Positions 24,227 to 33,592 are shown, counted from the first letter of the stretch. The stretch is 64,000 nt of DNA from JAWKWH01 sp041397625 (GCA_041397625.1 JAWKWH010000002.1:648084-712083), one strand, 5' to 3'. Numbers and translations: made by a program. Notes: a model not told the origin generated them from the sequence alone.

Positions 24227-25393
24227 ATGGTTGACGCCGAGGGCGCGATTTTGCCGAAAGCCGATTCAGGCTTGCGTCTGTCGCCCGTCATCCATTACGG
24301 CGGCGATGCGGCCGACGTTCACGCCACGGTCTGCCGGACCGCCGTCTCCGCGCCTGCGCAACACCCGCTGTGGGTCGAAACCCGGATGGCGCAATCGGGC
24401 GCCGACACGCTGGTCGCAGCGCTGCATGACGAAAGCGGCGCGCCGGTGTTCTCGCTACCGCTCGAAACGGCCGTGGCCAACGGCGTCAGGAGCGCGCGCT
24501 TCATGTCCGGCCCGCACGCCAACGGCAATTTCGCGCCGACGGCCGCAGCCGCCCCGCCGATCGGTGCGGAAATGCTGTCGAGGCTGACGGATCGCCTGGC
24601 CCGGCAAAGACCGGATATCGATCTGGTGCTGCTGGAGCGCCAGGCACCCTTAATCGACGGCCGCGACAATCCGTTGCTTGCCCTGCCACACAGCGCCAGT
24701 CCCAATCCAGCCCTGGCGGTCACGCTCGACGGCGGATTCGACGCCGTGCTGGCGCGAACAAGCGGCAAGCGCAAGCGCAAGAAGCACCGCTCGCAGAGGC
24801 GCAAATTCGAGGCGATGGGCGGGTGGCGGCGGTTTAGCGCCGACACGCCGGACGAGGTGTCGATGCTGCTCGATGCCTTCTTCGCCATGAAGCAGGCGCG
24901 TTTCCGCCAACTCGGCATCCGCAACACGTTCGAGGCGGACGGCGTCCAACCGTTCTTTCGCCGGCTGTTCGTCGAAGCGCTCGCCGAACCACGGCCACCG
25001 TTTGTCCTGCACGGGCTGGAGGTGGGCGGCAAGGTCCGCGCGGTGACCGGTTCGAGCGTCAGCGGCGACCGGCTGGTCTGCGAATTCTCCTCCTTCGCAG
25101 ACGATGACACAGCGCATGCCAGTCCCGGCGATTTCCTGTTCTTCGAGAACATCCGCGAAGCCTGCGCGGACGGCCTGGCGGTCTATGATTTCAGCGTCGG
25201 CGACGAGGCCTACAAGCGACTGTGGTGCGATCGCGTGGAAACCCAGTTCGATTGCGCTATCCCGCTTTCGGCCAAGGGCCGGCTGGCGGCCATCGCCTAC
25301 AGGGCCACCGGCGGGGCAAAGCGAGTGCTCAAATCCAACGAGGCGCTGTGGCAGGCCGCCAAGAAGCTGCGCCGGTCGGTCGCCGGCGACTGA
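24227..25393 (+). CDS. GNAT-family acetyltransferase (CelD/BcsL-like)
   Basis: A 388-residue protein of the Acetyltransf_6 type seen in polysaccharide clusters. The N-terminal half is divergent. A strongly basic stretch GKRKRKKHRSQRRKF precedes the GNAT-like domain, which includes FFAMKQARFRQLGIRNTF and VHGLEV-like strands (FVLHGLEVGGKVRAVTGSSV), then DFLFFENIREACADGLAVYD and FSVGDEAYKRLWCDR with the final conserved Trp-Cys region. Likely acylates a sugar or lipid-linked intermediate in the cytoplasm. Position between the deacetylase and the Wzz-like gene supports a role in the polymer. Confidence 0.8.
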   Translation: MVDAEGAILPKADSGLRLSPVIHYGGDAADVHATVCRTAVSAPAQHPLWVETRMAQSGADTLVAALHDESGAPVFSLPLETAVANGVRSARFMSGPHANGNFAPTAAAAPPIGAEMLSRLTDRLARQRPDIDLVLLERQAPLIDGRDNPLLALPHSASPNPALAVTLDGGFDAVLARTSGKRKRKKHRSQRRKFEAMGGWRRFSADTPDEVSMLLDAFFAMKQARFRQLGIRNTFEADGVQPFFRRLFVEALAEPRPPFVLHGLEVGGKVRAVTGSSVSGDRLVCEFSSFADDDTAHASPGDFLFFENIREACADGLAVYDFSVGDEAYKRLWCDRVETQFDCAIPLSAKGRLAAIAYRATGGAKRVLKSNEALWQAAKKLRRSVAGD

Positions 25394-25422
25394 ACTCGAT
25401 TGCATTGCCGGCGGGATGGCGC

Positions 25423-27573
25423 TCAGGCGGCCGTGCGGTCGCCGACGGGCGAATGCGGCGGCTCGTGGCCGACAGGGCTTACCAGCAGGAGGTCGTCATA
25501 GCCACCGGCGCGCAGCGCGTCGGCGGCCTCGCGCACCGCCTTGTTCGACGGTTCGAGCGCGCTGATCAGCACCTCGGAACCCGGCGCCACCAGGCGGCGC
25601 ACGCCCTCCACGTCGGCCGGACCGCACTCGACGATGACAATGTCGTAGGCCGTGGTCAGCGAATTCATGATGATCGGCAGGCGCTCGATCGCCCGCATGG
25701 CGCGCGCCGGATTGGCGGTGCCCGACGGAATGACGTCGCACTCCGAATAGAGATCGGAATGGATGACGTCGGTGAACTGGGCTTCGGATGCGAGCAGATT
25801 GGTGATGCCGGGCAGCATGGCGCCGTTGAGCATCGGCCGCGCCGCCACGCCGTTGGCGGTCAGGTCCATCAGCAGCACGCGCAGGCCCGAATCGGCGATC
25901 TCGCGGGCGATCAGCACCGCGGAGGCGGCCGCCTCGTCGCCCTCGGGCGAGACCAGGATCGCCCGTGTGGCGCCCTCGGCGATCAACCGGTCGGCGACCA
26001 TCTGCACCGAAACCTTGTCCGCCGCGGCGTCCTCGGCCTGCGCAACCGGTTCCCCGGGCTCCAGCCTTGCAACCGGTTCAGAAACGCTGGGCTCGTTGGC
26101 CGGTTCGGCCTGCTGTGCGGCAGCGCGCAACGCCGGCATCTCGACTGCACGGGTGGGAACGTAAGCCACCTCGCGCCGGCGCATCGCCCGGCCGGAAAAC
26201 AGTTCACGCATCAAAAGGCTCAGCACCATCACCAGCACGGTGGCGGCAAAGGCGGACACGCCGATCGGGATGAATTTGGGGAAATAGGGCTCGGCGGGAA
26301 CCGTTGCTTCCTGGAACACGCGGGCATCGGCCGGCAGGTAATTGCGGTCACGCCGGGCGGCGGCCTCGCGATAGCGGGTCAGATAGGATTCGAGCAGTTC
26401 GCGCTGTGCCGCAGCCTCGCGCTCCAGCGCGCGCAGCTCCACCTGCTCCTCGCCGGCACGCGCCGATTCGGCCTTCAGCTTGTTGACGTCGGCGACCAGT
26501 TCGCGCTCGCGGATGCGCGCCGTCTCGGCTTCCGTCTTCAGACTGCGCAGCAGCTTGCGCGCTTCCGCGGCGATCTGGCCGTCGAGATCGGCCAGTTGCG
26601 AGCGCAGCGCCTTGATGCGCGGGTGGTTGCCAAGAAGCGTGGTCGACAGGTCGGCGATATCGGCCTTCAGTTCCACCTGGCGTTCGCGCAGCCGCTGGAT
26701 GAGCTGCGAATCGAGCACATCGGGAATGCTGTCGATCGAGGCGCCGTTCTCAAGCGCCCGTTCGACCGCGATCGCCTTTGCCTGGGCCGAAGACCGCGAT
26801 GCGCGGACCCTGGACAGTTCCGTCGACAGTTCGGCCAGTTGCTGGGTCGCCAGCGGCGCGTCGTCCTCGCCGACGAAAATATCGGATTCGGCGCGGAATG
26901 AGGCAACCTTGGCCTCGGCCTCGCGCACCCGCGCCCGCAGGTCGTCGATTTCCTGTTCCAGCCATTCGGTAGCGTCGGAATTGGACTGCAGCTTGGCGTC
27001 TCGCTGGAGGTTTACATAGGCCTCGGCAATGGCGCGCGGCACGGCGGCGGCCAGCCGCCGGTCGTTGGAGGAAAACTCGATGACGATGACGCGCGAATTG
27101 TCGACATGGGCGACGGTGAGTTTCTTGCGCAGCGTCTTGAGAACGCGCTCCTCGGCCGGAATCTCGCCGGGATCGTTCTTCAGTCCCGTAAGCACGAGCA
27201 GGCGGCCGACCGCCGACATGCCGACGGACTCGTCGAACTCGGCGCGGCTGGCGAGATCGAGCTTGGCGGCGACCTGCTTCAACAGGTCGGCGGAGGTGAT
27301 CAGCTCGACCTGGCTGGCGACACCCTCCTGGTCGAGAATCGGCCTCTCGTCGTCCCTCGCCCCGTCGGGCCGCGTGTAGATCGATTCCCGCGTCTCGATC
27401 AGGATGCGCGTCTCGGCCTTGTATTTCGGCGGCAGCATCCACGCGACCGCGAGCGCCAGCGCAGCAACGGCCAGCGCCGTCAGCAGGATGCGCAGCCAGT
27501 TGTCCGCGATGCTGGAAACCAGGGTGCCGAGATCGACATCAATGTCAGAATCGACCGTGTGAACGCCCGACAT
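25423..27573 (-). CDS. Wzz/GumC-family polysaccharide copolymerase with degenerate kinase-like domain
   Basis: A 716-residue inner-membrane protein controlling chain length of an exported polysaccharide. It has one membrane helix near residues 26-45 (LRILLTALAVAALALAVAWM), a Wzz domain (LPPKYKAETRILIETRESIY), a long coiled-coil periplasmic region with the GNVR-like segment LLESYLTRYREAAARRDRNY, and a second helix near 425-450 (FIPIGVSAFAATVLVMVLSL). The cytoplasmic C-terminal part (from about residue 515) is a BY-kinase-like ATPase fold (TRAILVSPEGDEAAASAVLI, VLLMDLTANGVAARPML, YDIVIVECGPADVEGVRRLV). The Walker A loop reads SPEGDEAAAS, lacking the Lys-Ser/Thr, and no Tyr cluster ends the protein, so catalytic activity is doubtful. 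Start at MSGVHTVDSDI. Confidence 0.88.
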   Translation of the reverse strand: MSGVHTVDSDIDVDLGTLVSSIADNWLRILLTALAVAALALAVAWMLPPKYKAETRILIETRESIYTRPDGARDDERPILDQEGVASQVELITSADLLKQVAAKLDLASRAEFDESVGMSAVGRLLVLTGLKNDPGEIPAEERVLKTLRKKLTVAHVDNSRVIVIEFSSNDRRLAAAVPRAIAEAYVNLQRDAKLQSNSDATEWLEQEIDDLRARVREAEAKVASFRAESDIFVGEDDAPLATQQLAELSTELSRVRASRSSAQAKAIAVERALENGASIDSIPDVLDSQLIQRLRERQVELKADIADLSTTLLGNHPRIKALRSQLADLDGQIAAEARKLLRSLKTEAETARIRERELVADVNKLKAESARAGEEQVELRALEREAAAQRELLESYLTRYREAAARRDRNYLPADARVFQEATVPAEPYFPKFIPIGVSAFAATVLVMVLSLLMRELFSGRAMRRREVAYVPTRAVEMPALRAAAQQAEPANEPSVSEPVARLEPGEPVAQAEDAAADKVSVQMVADRLIAEGATRAILVSPEGDEAAASAVLIAREIADSGLRVLLMDLTANGVAARPMLNGAMLPGITNLLASEAQFTDVIHSDLYSECDVIPSGTANPARAMRAIERLPIIMNSLTTAYDIVIVECGPADVEGVRRLVAPGSEVLISALEPSNKAVREAADALRAGGYDDLLLVSPVGHEPPHSPVGDRTAA

Positions 27574-27826
27574 GGACCATACTCCGATACAAATGTGCCG
27601 GTTATGGTAAAGGCGCATGGTAACCGGGCCGTTAAGATGCCGGTAACCGCTTGTTCGGATTGGTTAAGATTGACCTAACGAGGCCCGTTTCGGCCTTTGC
27701 CGGACGGATCGGAATGGCAGGGCGACAGCCGATTTTACCGTCCATTAACCCTAACGGGATGATAACGGCAACACGTTCATGTTTCGCCGGTCGCCGATAC
27801 CGGCAGCATTCAAGGGTGCGTGCTGG
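27574..27826. promoter_or_regulatory. Divergent control region of the exopolysaccharide genes
   Basis: About 250 bases between the divergent Wzz-like and Wza-like genes, so both promoters lie here. A near CtrA-type box TTAA-N7-CTAAC is at 27664-27679 (one base from consensus TTAA-N7-TTAA), and TTAACCCTAACGG lies near 27746. Several TTAA/TAACC steps recur. Regulator assignment is inference. Confidence 0.35.
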
Positions 27827-28381
27827 ATGAAGAAATTGCTCGCCATCGTGACGGTGCTTTTGGTCGCGGCCGGCTGCTCGAGCTACCGGCCCACCCCGGC
27901 CGCGTTCCACGAAGCGATCACCAAGCCCTATGTGCTGGGCGCCGGCGACCGTATCCGGGTGACGGTGTTCGACCAGGAAGGCCTCAGCAACACCTACAGC
28001 ATCGATCAGTCCGGTTATCTGTCCTTTCCGCTTGTCGGCGCCGTTCCGGCTCGCGGTATGACCGCCCAGCAGATCGAGCAGGAAATCGCCGTCAAGCTGC
28101 GCGACGGCTATGTGCGCAACCCCGATGTCTCCGTCGAGATCGACCGCTACCGGCCGGTTTTCGTCATGGGCGAGGTCGGCGCGTCGGGCCAGTATTCCTA
28201 CGTGCCTGGCATGACCGTGCAGAAGGCGATCGCGCTTGCCGGCGGCTTTTCGGCCAGGGCCAACCAGTCGAATGTCGATGTCACCCGCGACATTAACGGC
28301 CGGGTGATCACCGGCCGGGTGCTGACATCCGATCCGCTTCTGCCGGGCGACACGGTCTATGTGCGCGAACGGCTGTTCTGA
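27827..28381 (+). CDS. Polysaccharide biosynthesis/export lipoprotein (Wza-like)
   Basis: A 184-residue outer-membrane-type export protein. MKKLLAIVTVLLVAAGCSSY is a lipoprotein signal with lipobox AAGC. Then comes the Poly_export domain (YVLGAGDRIRVTVFDQEGLS, YLSFPLVGAVPARGMTAQQI, NPDVSVEIDRYRPVFVMGEV) and one SLBB-type repeat (GASGQYSYVPGMTVQKAIAL). It is half the length of E. coli Wza, as is usual for rhizobial export proteins, and it would pair with the Wzz-like protein across the periplasm. Start at 27827 rather than the earlier in-frame Met at 27779, because the signal peptide begins there. Confidence 0.9.
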   Translation: MKKLLAIVTVLLVAAGCSSYRPTPAAFHEAITKPYVLGAGDRIRVTVFDQEGLSNTYSIDQSGYLSFPLVGAVPARGMTAQQIEQEIAVKLRDGYVRNPDVSVEIDRYRPVFVMGEVGASGQYSYVPGMTVQKAIALAGGFSARANQSNVDVTRDINGRVITGRVLTSDPLLPGDTVYVRERLF

Positions 28382-28423
28382 CCGGCTGCGCGTTCGAAGC
28401 GATGCGGGGGATGACCGAGGAAC

Positions 28424-29554
28424 GTGACCACGGGCCTTCGCATCGTTCACTGTTTCCGCTCGCCGGTGGGCGGGATTTTCCGTCACGTGCGCGACCTGGT
28501 GGCGGCGCAGAAGGCAGCCGGCCACCAGGTCGGCATCGTCTGCGATTCGGCGACCGGCGGCGCCTTCGAGGACGAGTTGTTCGCGCGGCTGGAGCCGGAC
28601 CTGGCGCTCGGCATCACACGCATTCCCATGCAACGCCATATCGGCCCCGGCGATGTCGCCGCGGCATGGCGCACATTTCTCGCAATCAGGAAATTGAAGC
28701 CGGACGTCATTCACGGCCATGGCGCCAAGGGCGGCGCCTATGCGCGCGTGTTCGGCTCGCTGCTACGGGTATCAGGTTCCCGCGTTGCCCGTCTCTATTC
28801 GCCGCATGGCGGCAGCCTGCACTACGACGACGACAACATGTCGGGCAGGATGATCTTTCTGGCGGAACGCGTGATGGAACGGCGCACGGACCATCTGCTG
28901 TTCGTGTCGCGGTTCGAGCGCGATACCTACCGCCGCAAGGTCGGCGAACCGAAAACCGCCAACTCGGTTGTCTATAACGGTTTGCGGGAGGCCGAGTTCG
29001 AGCCGGTCAGACCGGCCACCGGCGCGGCCGACTTCCTCTATATCGGCATGATGCGCGACCTGAAGGGTCCCGACATCTTCATCGATGCCCTGTCGCTTGC
29101 AAGCCGCCAGACCGGCCGCGATCTCAGCGCCGTGATGGTCGGCGACGGCGATGACCTGCCGAAGTACCGCGAGCAGGCCTGCAGGCTCGACCTCGCATCG
29201 AGGCTTCGGTTTCTGCCGCCCATGCCGGCGCGCGACGCCTTCGCCCTTGCCGGCACCATCGTCGTGCCGTCGCGGGCCGAGGCGATGCCCTACATCGTGC
29301 TCGAGGCGCTTGGCGCGGGCATGCCGATGATCGCCACCGATGTCGGCGGCATTCCGGAGATTTTCGACGACAAGCGCGATGCCCTCCGTCAGCCTCGGGC
29401 CTCCGACATCGCCGAGGCGATGGCCGAAGCGGCGACCGACCCGAAAGCCTACCGCCAGCGCATGCCCGAACTCGCCCGGCTGAAGGTAGATTTCTCCGTC
29501 GCCACCATGGCGGCGTCGATCGAGGCGGCCTATCGCGACGCAATCGCAAAATAG
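28424..29554 (+). CDS. Glycosyltransferase family 4-type
   Basis: A 376-residue GT-B glycosyltransferase adding a sugar to a lipid-linked oligosaccharide in the cytoplasm. It begins with TTGLRIVHCFRSPVGGIFRH, where GGIFRH is the acceptor loop. VIHGHGAKGGAYARVFGSLL follows, and the donor-binding half has DFLYIGMMRDLKGPDIFIDA and VPSRAEAMPYIVLEALGAGM, the EX7E-type motif. The start is GTG at 28424 with GAGGAAC directly upstream. It follows the export lipoprotein by 42 bases and belongs to the same operon. Sugar specificity cannot be read. Confidence 0.9.
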   Translation: MTTGLRIVHCFRSPVGGIFRHVRDLVAAQKAAGHQVGIVCDSATGGAFEDELFARLEPDLALGITRIPMQRHIGPGDVAAAWRTFLAIRKLKPDVIHGHGAKGGAYARVFGSLLRVSGSRVARLYSPHGGSLHYDDDNMSGRMIFLAERVMERRTDHLLFVSRFERDTYRRKVGEPKTANSVVYNGLREAEFEPVRPATGAADFLYIGMMRDLKGPDIFIDALSLASRQTGRDLSAVMVGDGDDLPKYREQACRLDLASRLRFLPPMPARDAFALAGTIVVPSRAEAMPYIVLEALGAGMPMIATDVGGIPEIFDDKRDALRQPRASDIAEAMAEAATDPKAYRQRMPELARLKVDFSVATMAASIEAAYRDAIAK

Positions 29555-29619
29555 CGCCGCACATCAAGGCTTTCTTAGTGGGTTTCCCATAGGCTTGCGG
29601 TCAGCAAGCGGACCGTCCG

Positions 29620-31167
29620 ATGAACAAGTTCGACCCCGAGCAACGCTATTCCGGCGCCGCGGTGCGCAATTTCGACGACGGCACCGAGCCGGCCGAGATT
29701 GCCTCCGCGCCCGATAAGCTCAATTCGATCGCCGATCAGGTGGCGGCGCAGTATCGCCGCGACACCATGTCTCCGGCCATGTTCGGCGGGCTGTTCCGGC
29801 TGATCGAATTCACCTTGATCGCGCTGTCCGGCTTCGTCGTTTACGGCCTCTATGTCGGCTTCGCCACAAAGCCGGTCTGGCACTATCCGGCAGTGATCCT
29901 CGCCGGCGCCACCCTGACAGTGATCCTGCTCGAGTTCGCCGGCAACTACCGCATGTCGGTGCTGCGCGACCCGCTGCCGCGGCTGACCCGCGTGCTGTTG
30001 TCGTGGTGCGGGGTTTTCGCGCTGATGGCGCTCAGCGGCTTCTTCATGAAGATCTCGGCGGATTTCTCCCGCATCTGGTTTGCCGGCTGGTTCGGCAGCG
30101 GCCTGTTCTGCATGGCGATGCTGCGGCTCGTCATGGCGCGGCTGATCCGCCGCTGGGCCCGCAACGGCACAATGGAACGGCGCGCCGTCATCGTCGGCGG
30201 CGGACCGGCCGCGGAGACGCTGATCCGCGCCGTGGAGCGCCAGCCTGCCAACGACATCCGCATCTGCGGCATCTTCGATGATCGCGACGACGCACGCTCG
30301 CCGCCGATCGTCGCCGGCTATCCGAAGCTCGGCACCATTCCCGAACTGATCCGCTTTGCCCGCATCGCCCGCATCGACATGCTGATCGTGTCACTGCCGC
30401 TGACGGCCGAGGAACGGGTGCTGACGCTTCTGAAAAAGCTGTGGGTGCTGCCGGCGGACATCCGCCTTTCGGCGCACGCCAACCAGCTGCAGTTCCACCG
30501 CCGCTCCTATTCGTTCATCGGCTCGGTACCGATGCTCGACATTTTCGACAAGCCGATCAGCGACTGGGATTCGGTGGCGAAACGCATGTTCGACATCGTG
30601 TTCTCGGCGCTTGGCCTGATCGTGCTGTCGCCGGTGATGCTGGCGACCGCCGTCGCCATCAAGCTGGAAAGCAAGGGACCGGTGATCTTCAGGCAAAAGC
30701 GCCACGGCTTCAACAACGAGATCGTCGACGTCTACAAGTTTCGCTCGATGTATGTCGAGCAATGCGACCCGACGGCCAGAAACGCGGTCACCAGGGACGA
30801 TCCGCGCGTCACCCGCGTCGGCCGCATCATCCGCAAGACCTCGATCGACGAGCTGCCGCAGTTCTTCAACGCGCTGATGGGCACGCTGTCGCTGGTCGGT
30901 CCGCGCCCGCACGCCATTTCGGCGCAATCCCACAACCGCCTCTACCATGAAGTCGTCGACGGCTATTTCGCCCGCCACCGCGTCAAGCCCGGCGTGACCG
31001 GCTGGGCGCAGATCAATGGCTGGCGCGGCGAGATCGACAGCGACGACAAGATCAAGATGCGCACCGAATTCGATCTCCACTACATCGAGAACTGGTCGCT
31101 TTGGTTCGACCTGAAAATCCTGTTCCTGACACCGATCAGGCTGATGAACACGGAAAACGCCTATTGA
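29620..31167 (+). CDS. Undecaprenyl-phosphate glucose-type phosphotransferase
   Basis: A 515-residue WcaJ/PssY-like enzyme that transfers a sugar-1-phosphate to undecaprenyl phosphate, the first step of repeat-unit assembly. An N-terminal region with four to five helices is followed by a Rossmann-like domain (RRAVIVGGGPAAETLIRAVE) and a C-terminal bacterial sugar transferase domain (FDIVFSALGLIVLSPVMLAT, VYKFRSMYVEQCDP, IRKTSIDELPQFFNALMGTL, SLVGPRPHAI, RHRVKPGVTGWAQINGWRGE). All conserved parts of the family are present. It lies in the middle of the cluster and overlaps the next gene by four bases. Confidence 0.93.
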   Translation: MNKFDPEQRYSGAAVRNFDDGTEPAEIASAPDKLNSIADQVAAQYRRDTMSPAMFGGLFRLIEFTLIALSGFVVYGLYVGFATKPVWHYPAVILAGATLTVILLEFAGNYRMSVLRDPLPRLTRVLLSWCGVFALMALSGFFMKISADFSRIWFAGWFGSGLFCMAMLRLVMARLIRRWARNGTMERRAVIVGGGPAAETLIRAVERQPANDIRICGIFDDRDDARSPPIVAGYPKLGTIPELIRFARIARIDMLIVSLPLTAEERVLTLLKKLWVLPADIRLSAHANQLQFHRRSYSFIGSVPMLDIFDKPISDWDSVAKRMFDIVFSALGLIVLSPVMLATAVAIKLESKGPVIFRQKRHGFNNEIVDVYKFRSMYVEQCDPTARNAVTRDDPRVTRVGRIIRKTSIDELPQFFNALMGTLSLVGPRPHAISAQSHNRLYHEVVDGYFARHRVKPGVTGWAQINGWRGEIDSDDKIKMRTEFDLHYIENWSLWFDLKILFLTPIRLMNTENAY

Positions 31168-32438
31168 GCGCGATCGTCGCCGAAACAGGGTCCGCCGCCG
31201 CCCTGCCCCGCGCGGCGATCAACGCCAAGCTACAGGCGATGGTGCTGACCGCGGTCGCCGGGCTGGGCGTGTTTCTCTCCGGCTTCGTCATCCGCGAACC
31301 GGCACCCTACGAACTGTTCATGGCCGTGGTGATGGTGGCGTGGGCGCTGTTTGCCTTGCGCATCTCGCGCGCCGTGGCGCCGCTTTTGGCGCTCGTGGTC
31401 GCGTTCAACATCGGCGGCGCGGTCGCCATGACCCAGATGGGCGACCTTTACGAGACGCCGCTCTATCTCGCCGTGTCGCTATTTCTCGGCCTGACATCGG
31501 TGTTCTTCGCCTCCGTGGCAGGGCGCCGGCCGGAGCTTCTCGCCACGATGTTCAAGGCCTGGCTTGCCGCCGCGCTCATCACCAGCATCGCCGGCGTCAT
31601 CGGCTATTTCGGCCTGGTGCCGGGCGCGGAAGTTTTCACCCGCTACGGTCGCGCGGCGGGCGTGTTCGAGGATCCAAACGTCTTCGGCCCGTTCCTGGTG
31701 CTGCCGGCGGTCTGGCTGATCCACCGGCTGCTCACCGGCGGTCTGCGCGACGCGCTTTGGGCGCTGCCGATGCTGCTGGTCGTCGTCGCCGGCATCTTCC
31801 TGTCGTTTTCGCGCGGTGCCTGGGGCCTGCTCGCGCTCTGTTCGGCGGTCCTGACCGTCGCGCTCGCGATCCAGAGCCGCAGCGGCGTTTTCCGGCTCAG
31901 GCTGGCGATCATGGCGTTCTGCGCCTTCGCCGTTCTCGCCCTCGCCCTGCTGGCGCTGCTGCAGATACCCGAGGTCGGCGACCTGTTCGCGGCCCGCGCC
32001 CAGCTCGTCCAGGACTATGATGCCGGGCGCTTCGGCCGGTTTGCCCGCTTCGGCATCGGCCTGCAGATGGCAATGGAAAACCCGCTCGGCATCGGCGCGC
32101 TGGAATTCGGCCGCCTGCTTGGCGAGGACACGCACGACATCTGGCTCAAAACCCTGCTCGACTATTCCTGGCTCGGCTTCGCCGCCTTCCTGACGCTGAT
32201 CTCATGGACATTTGCGGCCGGTTTAAAGATCCTGTTCCGTCCGCGCCCCTGGCAGCCATTCCTGCTTTGCGCCTATATCGTGCTCGTAGGCCACGTCGCG
32301 CTTGCAACCGTGATCGACATCGACCACTGGCGCCATTTCTATCTCCTGCTCGGCATGGTCTGGGCCTGTTTCGCCCTGGAACAGCGCCATCAGGCGGCCC
32401 GCGCGGCGCGGGACCGGAGCGGCGGCGAATTCGGTTGA
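31164..32438 (+). CDS. O-antigen ligase / Wzy-like membrane protein
   Basis: A 424-residue polytopic membrane protein with ten or more helices. GYFGLVPGAEVFTRYGRAAG, GVFEDPNVFGPFLVLPAVWL and FLSFSRGAWGLLALCSAVL are the conserved parts of WaaL/Wzy-type proteins, and LGEDTHDIWLKTLLDYSWLG is the periplasmic His-containing motif. It could polymerise or ligate the exopolysaccharide. The start was set at TTG 31164, whose bases overlap the upstream stop (TTGA); no good ribosome binding site is seen, so coupling is assumed. An ATG near 31239 is the main alternative. Confidence 0.85.
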   Translation: MSAIVAETGSAAALPRAAINAKLQAMVLTAVAGLGVFLSGFVIREPAPYELFMAVVMVAWALFALRISRAVAPLLALVVAFNIGGAVAMTQMGDLYETPLYLAVSLFLGLTSVFFASVAGRRPELLATMFKAWLAAALITSIAGVIGYFGLVPGAEVFTRYGRAAGVFEDPNVFGPFLVLPAVWLIHRLLTGGLRDALWALPMLLVVVAGIFLSFSRGAWGLLALCSAVLTVALAIQSRSGVFRLRLAIMAFCAFAVLALALLALLQIPEVGDLFAARAQLVQDYDAGRFGRFARFGIGLQMAMENPLGIGALEFGRLLGEDTHDIWLKTLLDYSWLGFAAFLTLISWTFAAGLKILFRPRPWQPFLLCAYIVLVGHVALATVIDIDHWRHFYLLLGMVWACFALEQRHQAARAARDRSGGEFG

Positions 32439-32473
32439 CCACAAGGTCGAATTGCCTATAGTCCGCGCCGGTT

Positions 32474-32550
<77 letters not shown>

Positions 32551-32650
32551 ATAAAACCAAGGACTTAACAGGAAGCTCACAGCCTCAAGAAAGAGGCCAA
32601 AAGGCCAAGGGTAACGAAGCGGGTAACGGGACACACTTGGAGGTAGACCA

Positions 32651-32881
32651 GTGAGCGATAAAGAGCTTCTAGACCACGTCGGCCATCTGGTGCGCATCCG
32701 GGACAGTTTGGTAATGGAACGTCGAGCATGTGCGGCCTATCCAGCCGACGAGCCGAAACATGCCGCGAAGAAAATATACGACGTCCAATTGCAAATCGAC
32801 GCCATCGACCGGGCAATTGAGGATGAGAAGCGCCCTGAGCCAAGAGTGTACGAGGAGCGCGGACTTCGACAGCTTGACTGA
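32651..32881 (+). CDS. Small hypothetical protein in the phage-like region
   Basis: A 76-residue charged protein: SDKELLDHVGHLVRIRDSLV, then MERRACAAYPADEPKHAAKK and IYDVQLQIDAIDRAIEDEKR. It looks helical, perhaps a coiled coil. The start is GTG at 32651 with GGAGGTAGACCA upstream. No family was recognised. GC and codon use are unlike the cluster upstream, and it is the first gene after tRNA-Pro. Confidence 0.5.
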   Translation: MSDKELLDHVGHLVRIRDSLVMERRACAAYPADEPKHAAKKIYDVQLQIDAIDRAIEDEKRPEPRVYEERGLRQLD

Positions 32882-32934
32882 CGGAGAAAACCGCCCCGGC
32901 CAGTAGACGGAGCGGCCCTTGATGTAATCGGAAG

Positions 32935-33246
32935 TCAGTCTGCTTCCGCGTCCAACGGGTCTTTGCCTTTGAGCATAAGATCCAAGGCGCTCTCCGCCTC
33001 CTCAATGAAATCGAGCGTCATGCTGTTCGCAAAGCAGAAACGCTCCCTCTCGAAGTCGGTGACATGGAATAAATTGACCTCAGGAGGATTCCGGAACGCT
33101 GACGCCGGCGCTACACACATTCTCTCCAACAATTCTTGAAGAATGCTCGCCATGTTGTTGGCCTTCACCAGCATGTCACGCGCCCGGCAAATACTTGCGG
33201 AATTCGTGACGCGTCGCTGTTTCGTGATATTGGTTTGCTTAGCCAT
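32935..33246 (-). CDS. Hypothetical protein in the phage-like region
   Basis: A 103-residue protein, MAKQTNITKQRRVTNSASIC followed by RARDMLVKANNMASILQELL and RERFCFANSMTLDFIEEAES. No domain was recognised. It looks like a soluble helical protein. The start at 33246 has AAAGGAT upstream; the frame extends to 33351 without support. It is transcribed opposite to its neighbours, from a spacer holding a perfect inverted repeat. Confidence 0.5.
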   Translation of the reverse strand: MAKQTNITKQRRVTNSASICRARDMLVKANNMASILQELLERMCVAPASAFRNPPEVNLFHVTDFERERFCFANSMTLDFIEEAESALDLMLKGKDPLDAEAD

Positions 33247-33355
33247 AATTGATCCTTTCGCGATCGGTTCTGGTGAGGTCGGCGGGAGCGCTGCAATCGC
33301 CCCGTCGACCGTCTGAAGCATGACATCACATGCCACTTCTGTCACGCGCATAATG

Positions 33356-33372
33356 ACGCATAATCAATGCGT
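33356..33372. promoter_or_regulatory. Perfect inverted repeat ACGCAT-N5-ATGCGT, candidate operator
   Basis: ACGCAT, spacer AATCA, ATGCGT, lying about 110 bases upstream of the divergent minus-strand gene and 220 upstream of the VasI-like gene. A related GCGCATAATG step precedes it. It could be a repressor site of the lost phage; this is a guess from symmetry. Confidence 0.3.
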
Positions 33373-33592
33373 TAGTGTATAAATTCGATACGTTTGCGCA
33401 TCATTGGCGTCGGCGCTGTTCAAGCGGCATGGAAGCGCACACCTGATATCTATAACGCTGCGGATCGGAATTCCGGGCTAACGTCACCGCCAAAGACGAC
33501 GCGTCAAGATAGGCCTCATTCTCTCCATCCGTCGTGAAGAATTTTTACTTTTCACGGTGTGTGCGGCATCATCAAAATAGGGAGGGGAAGTG

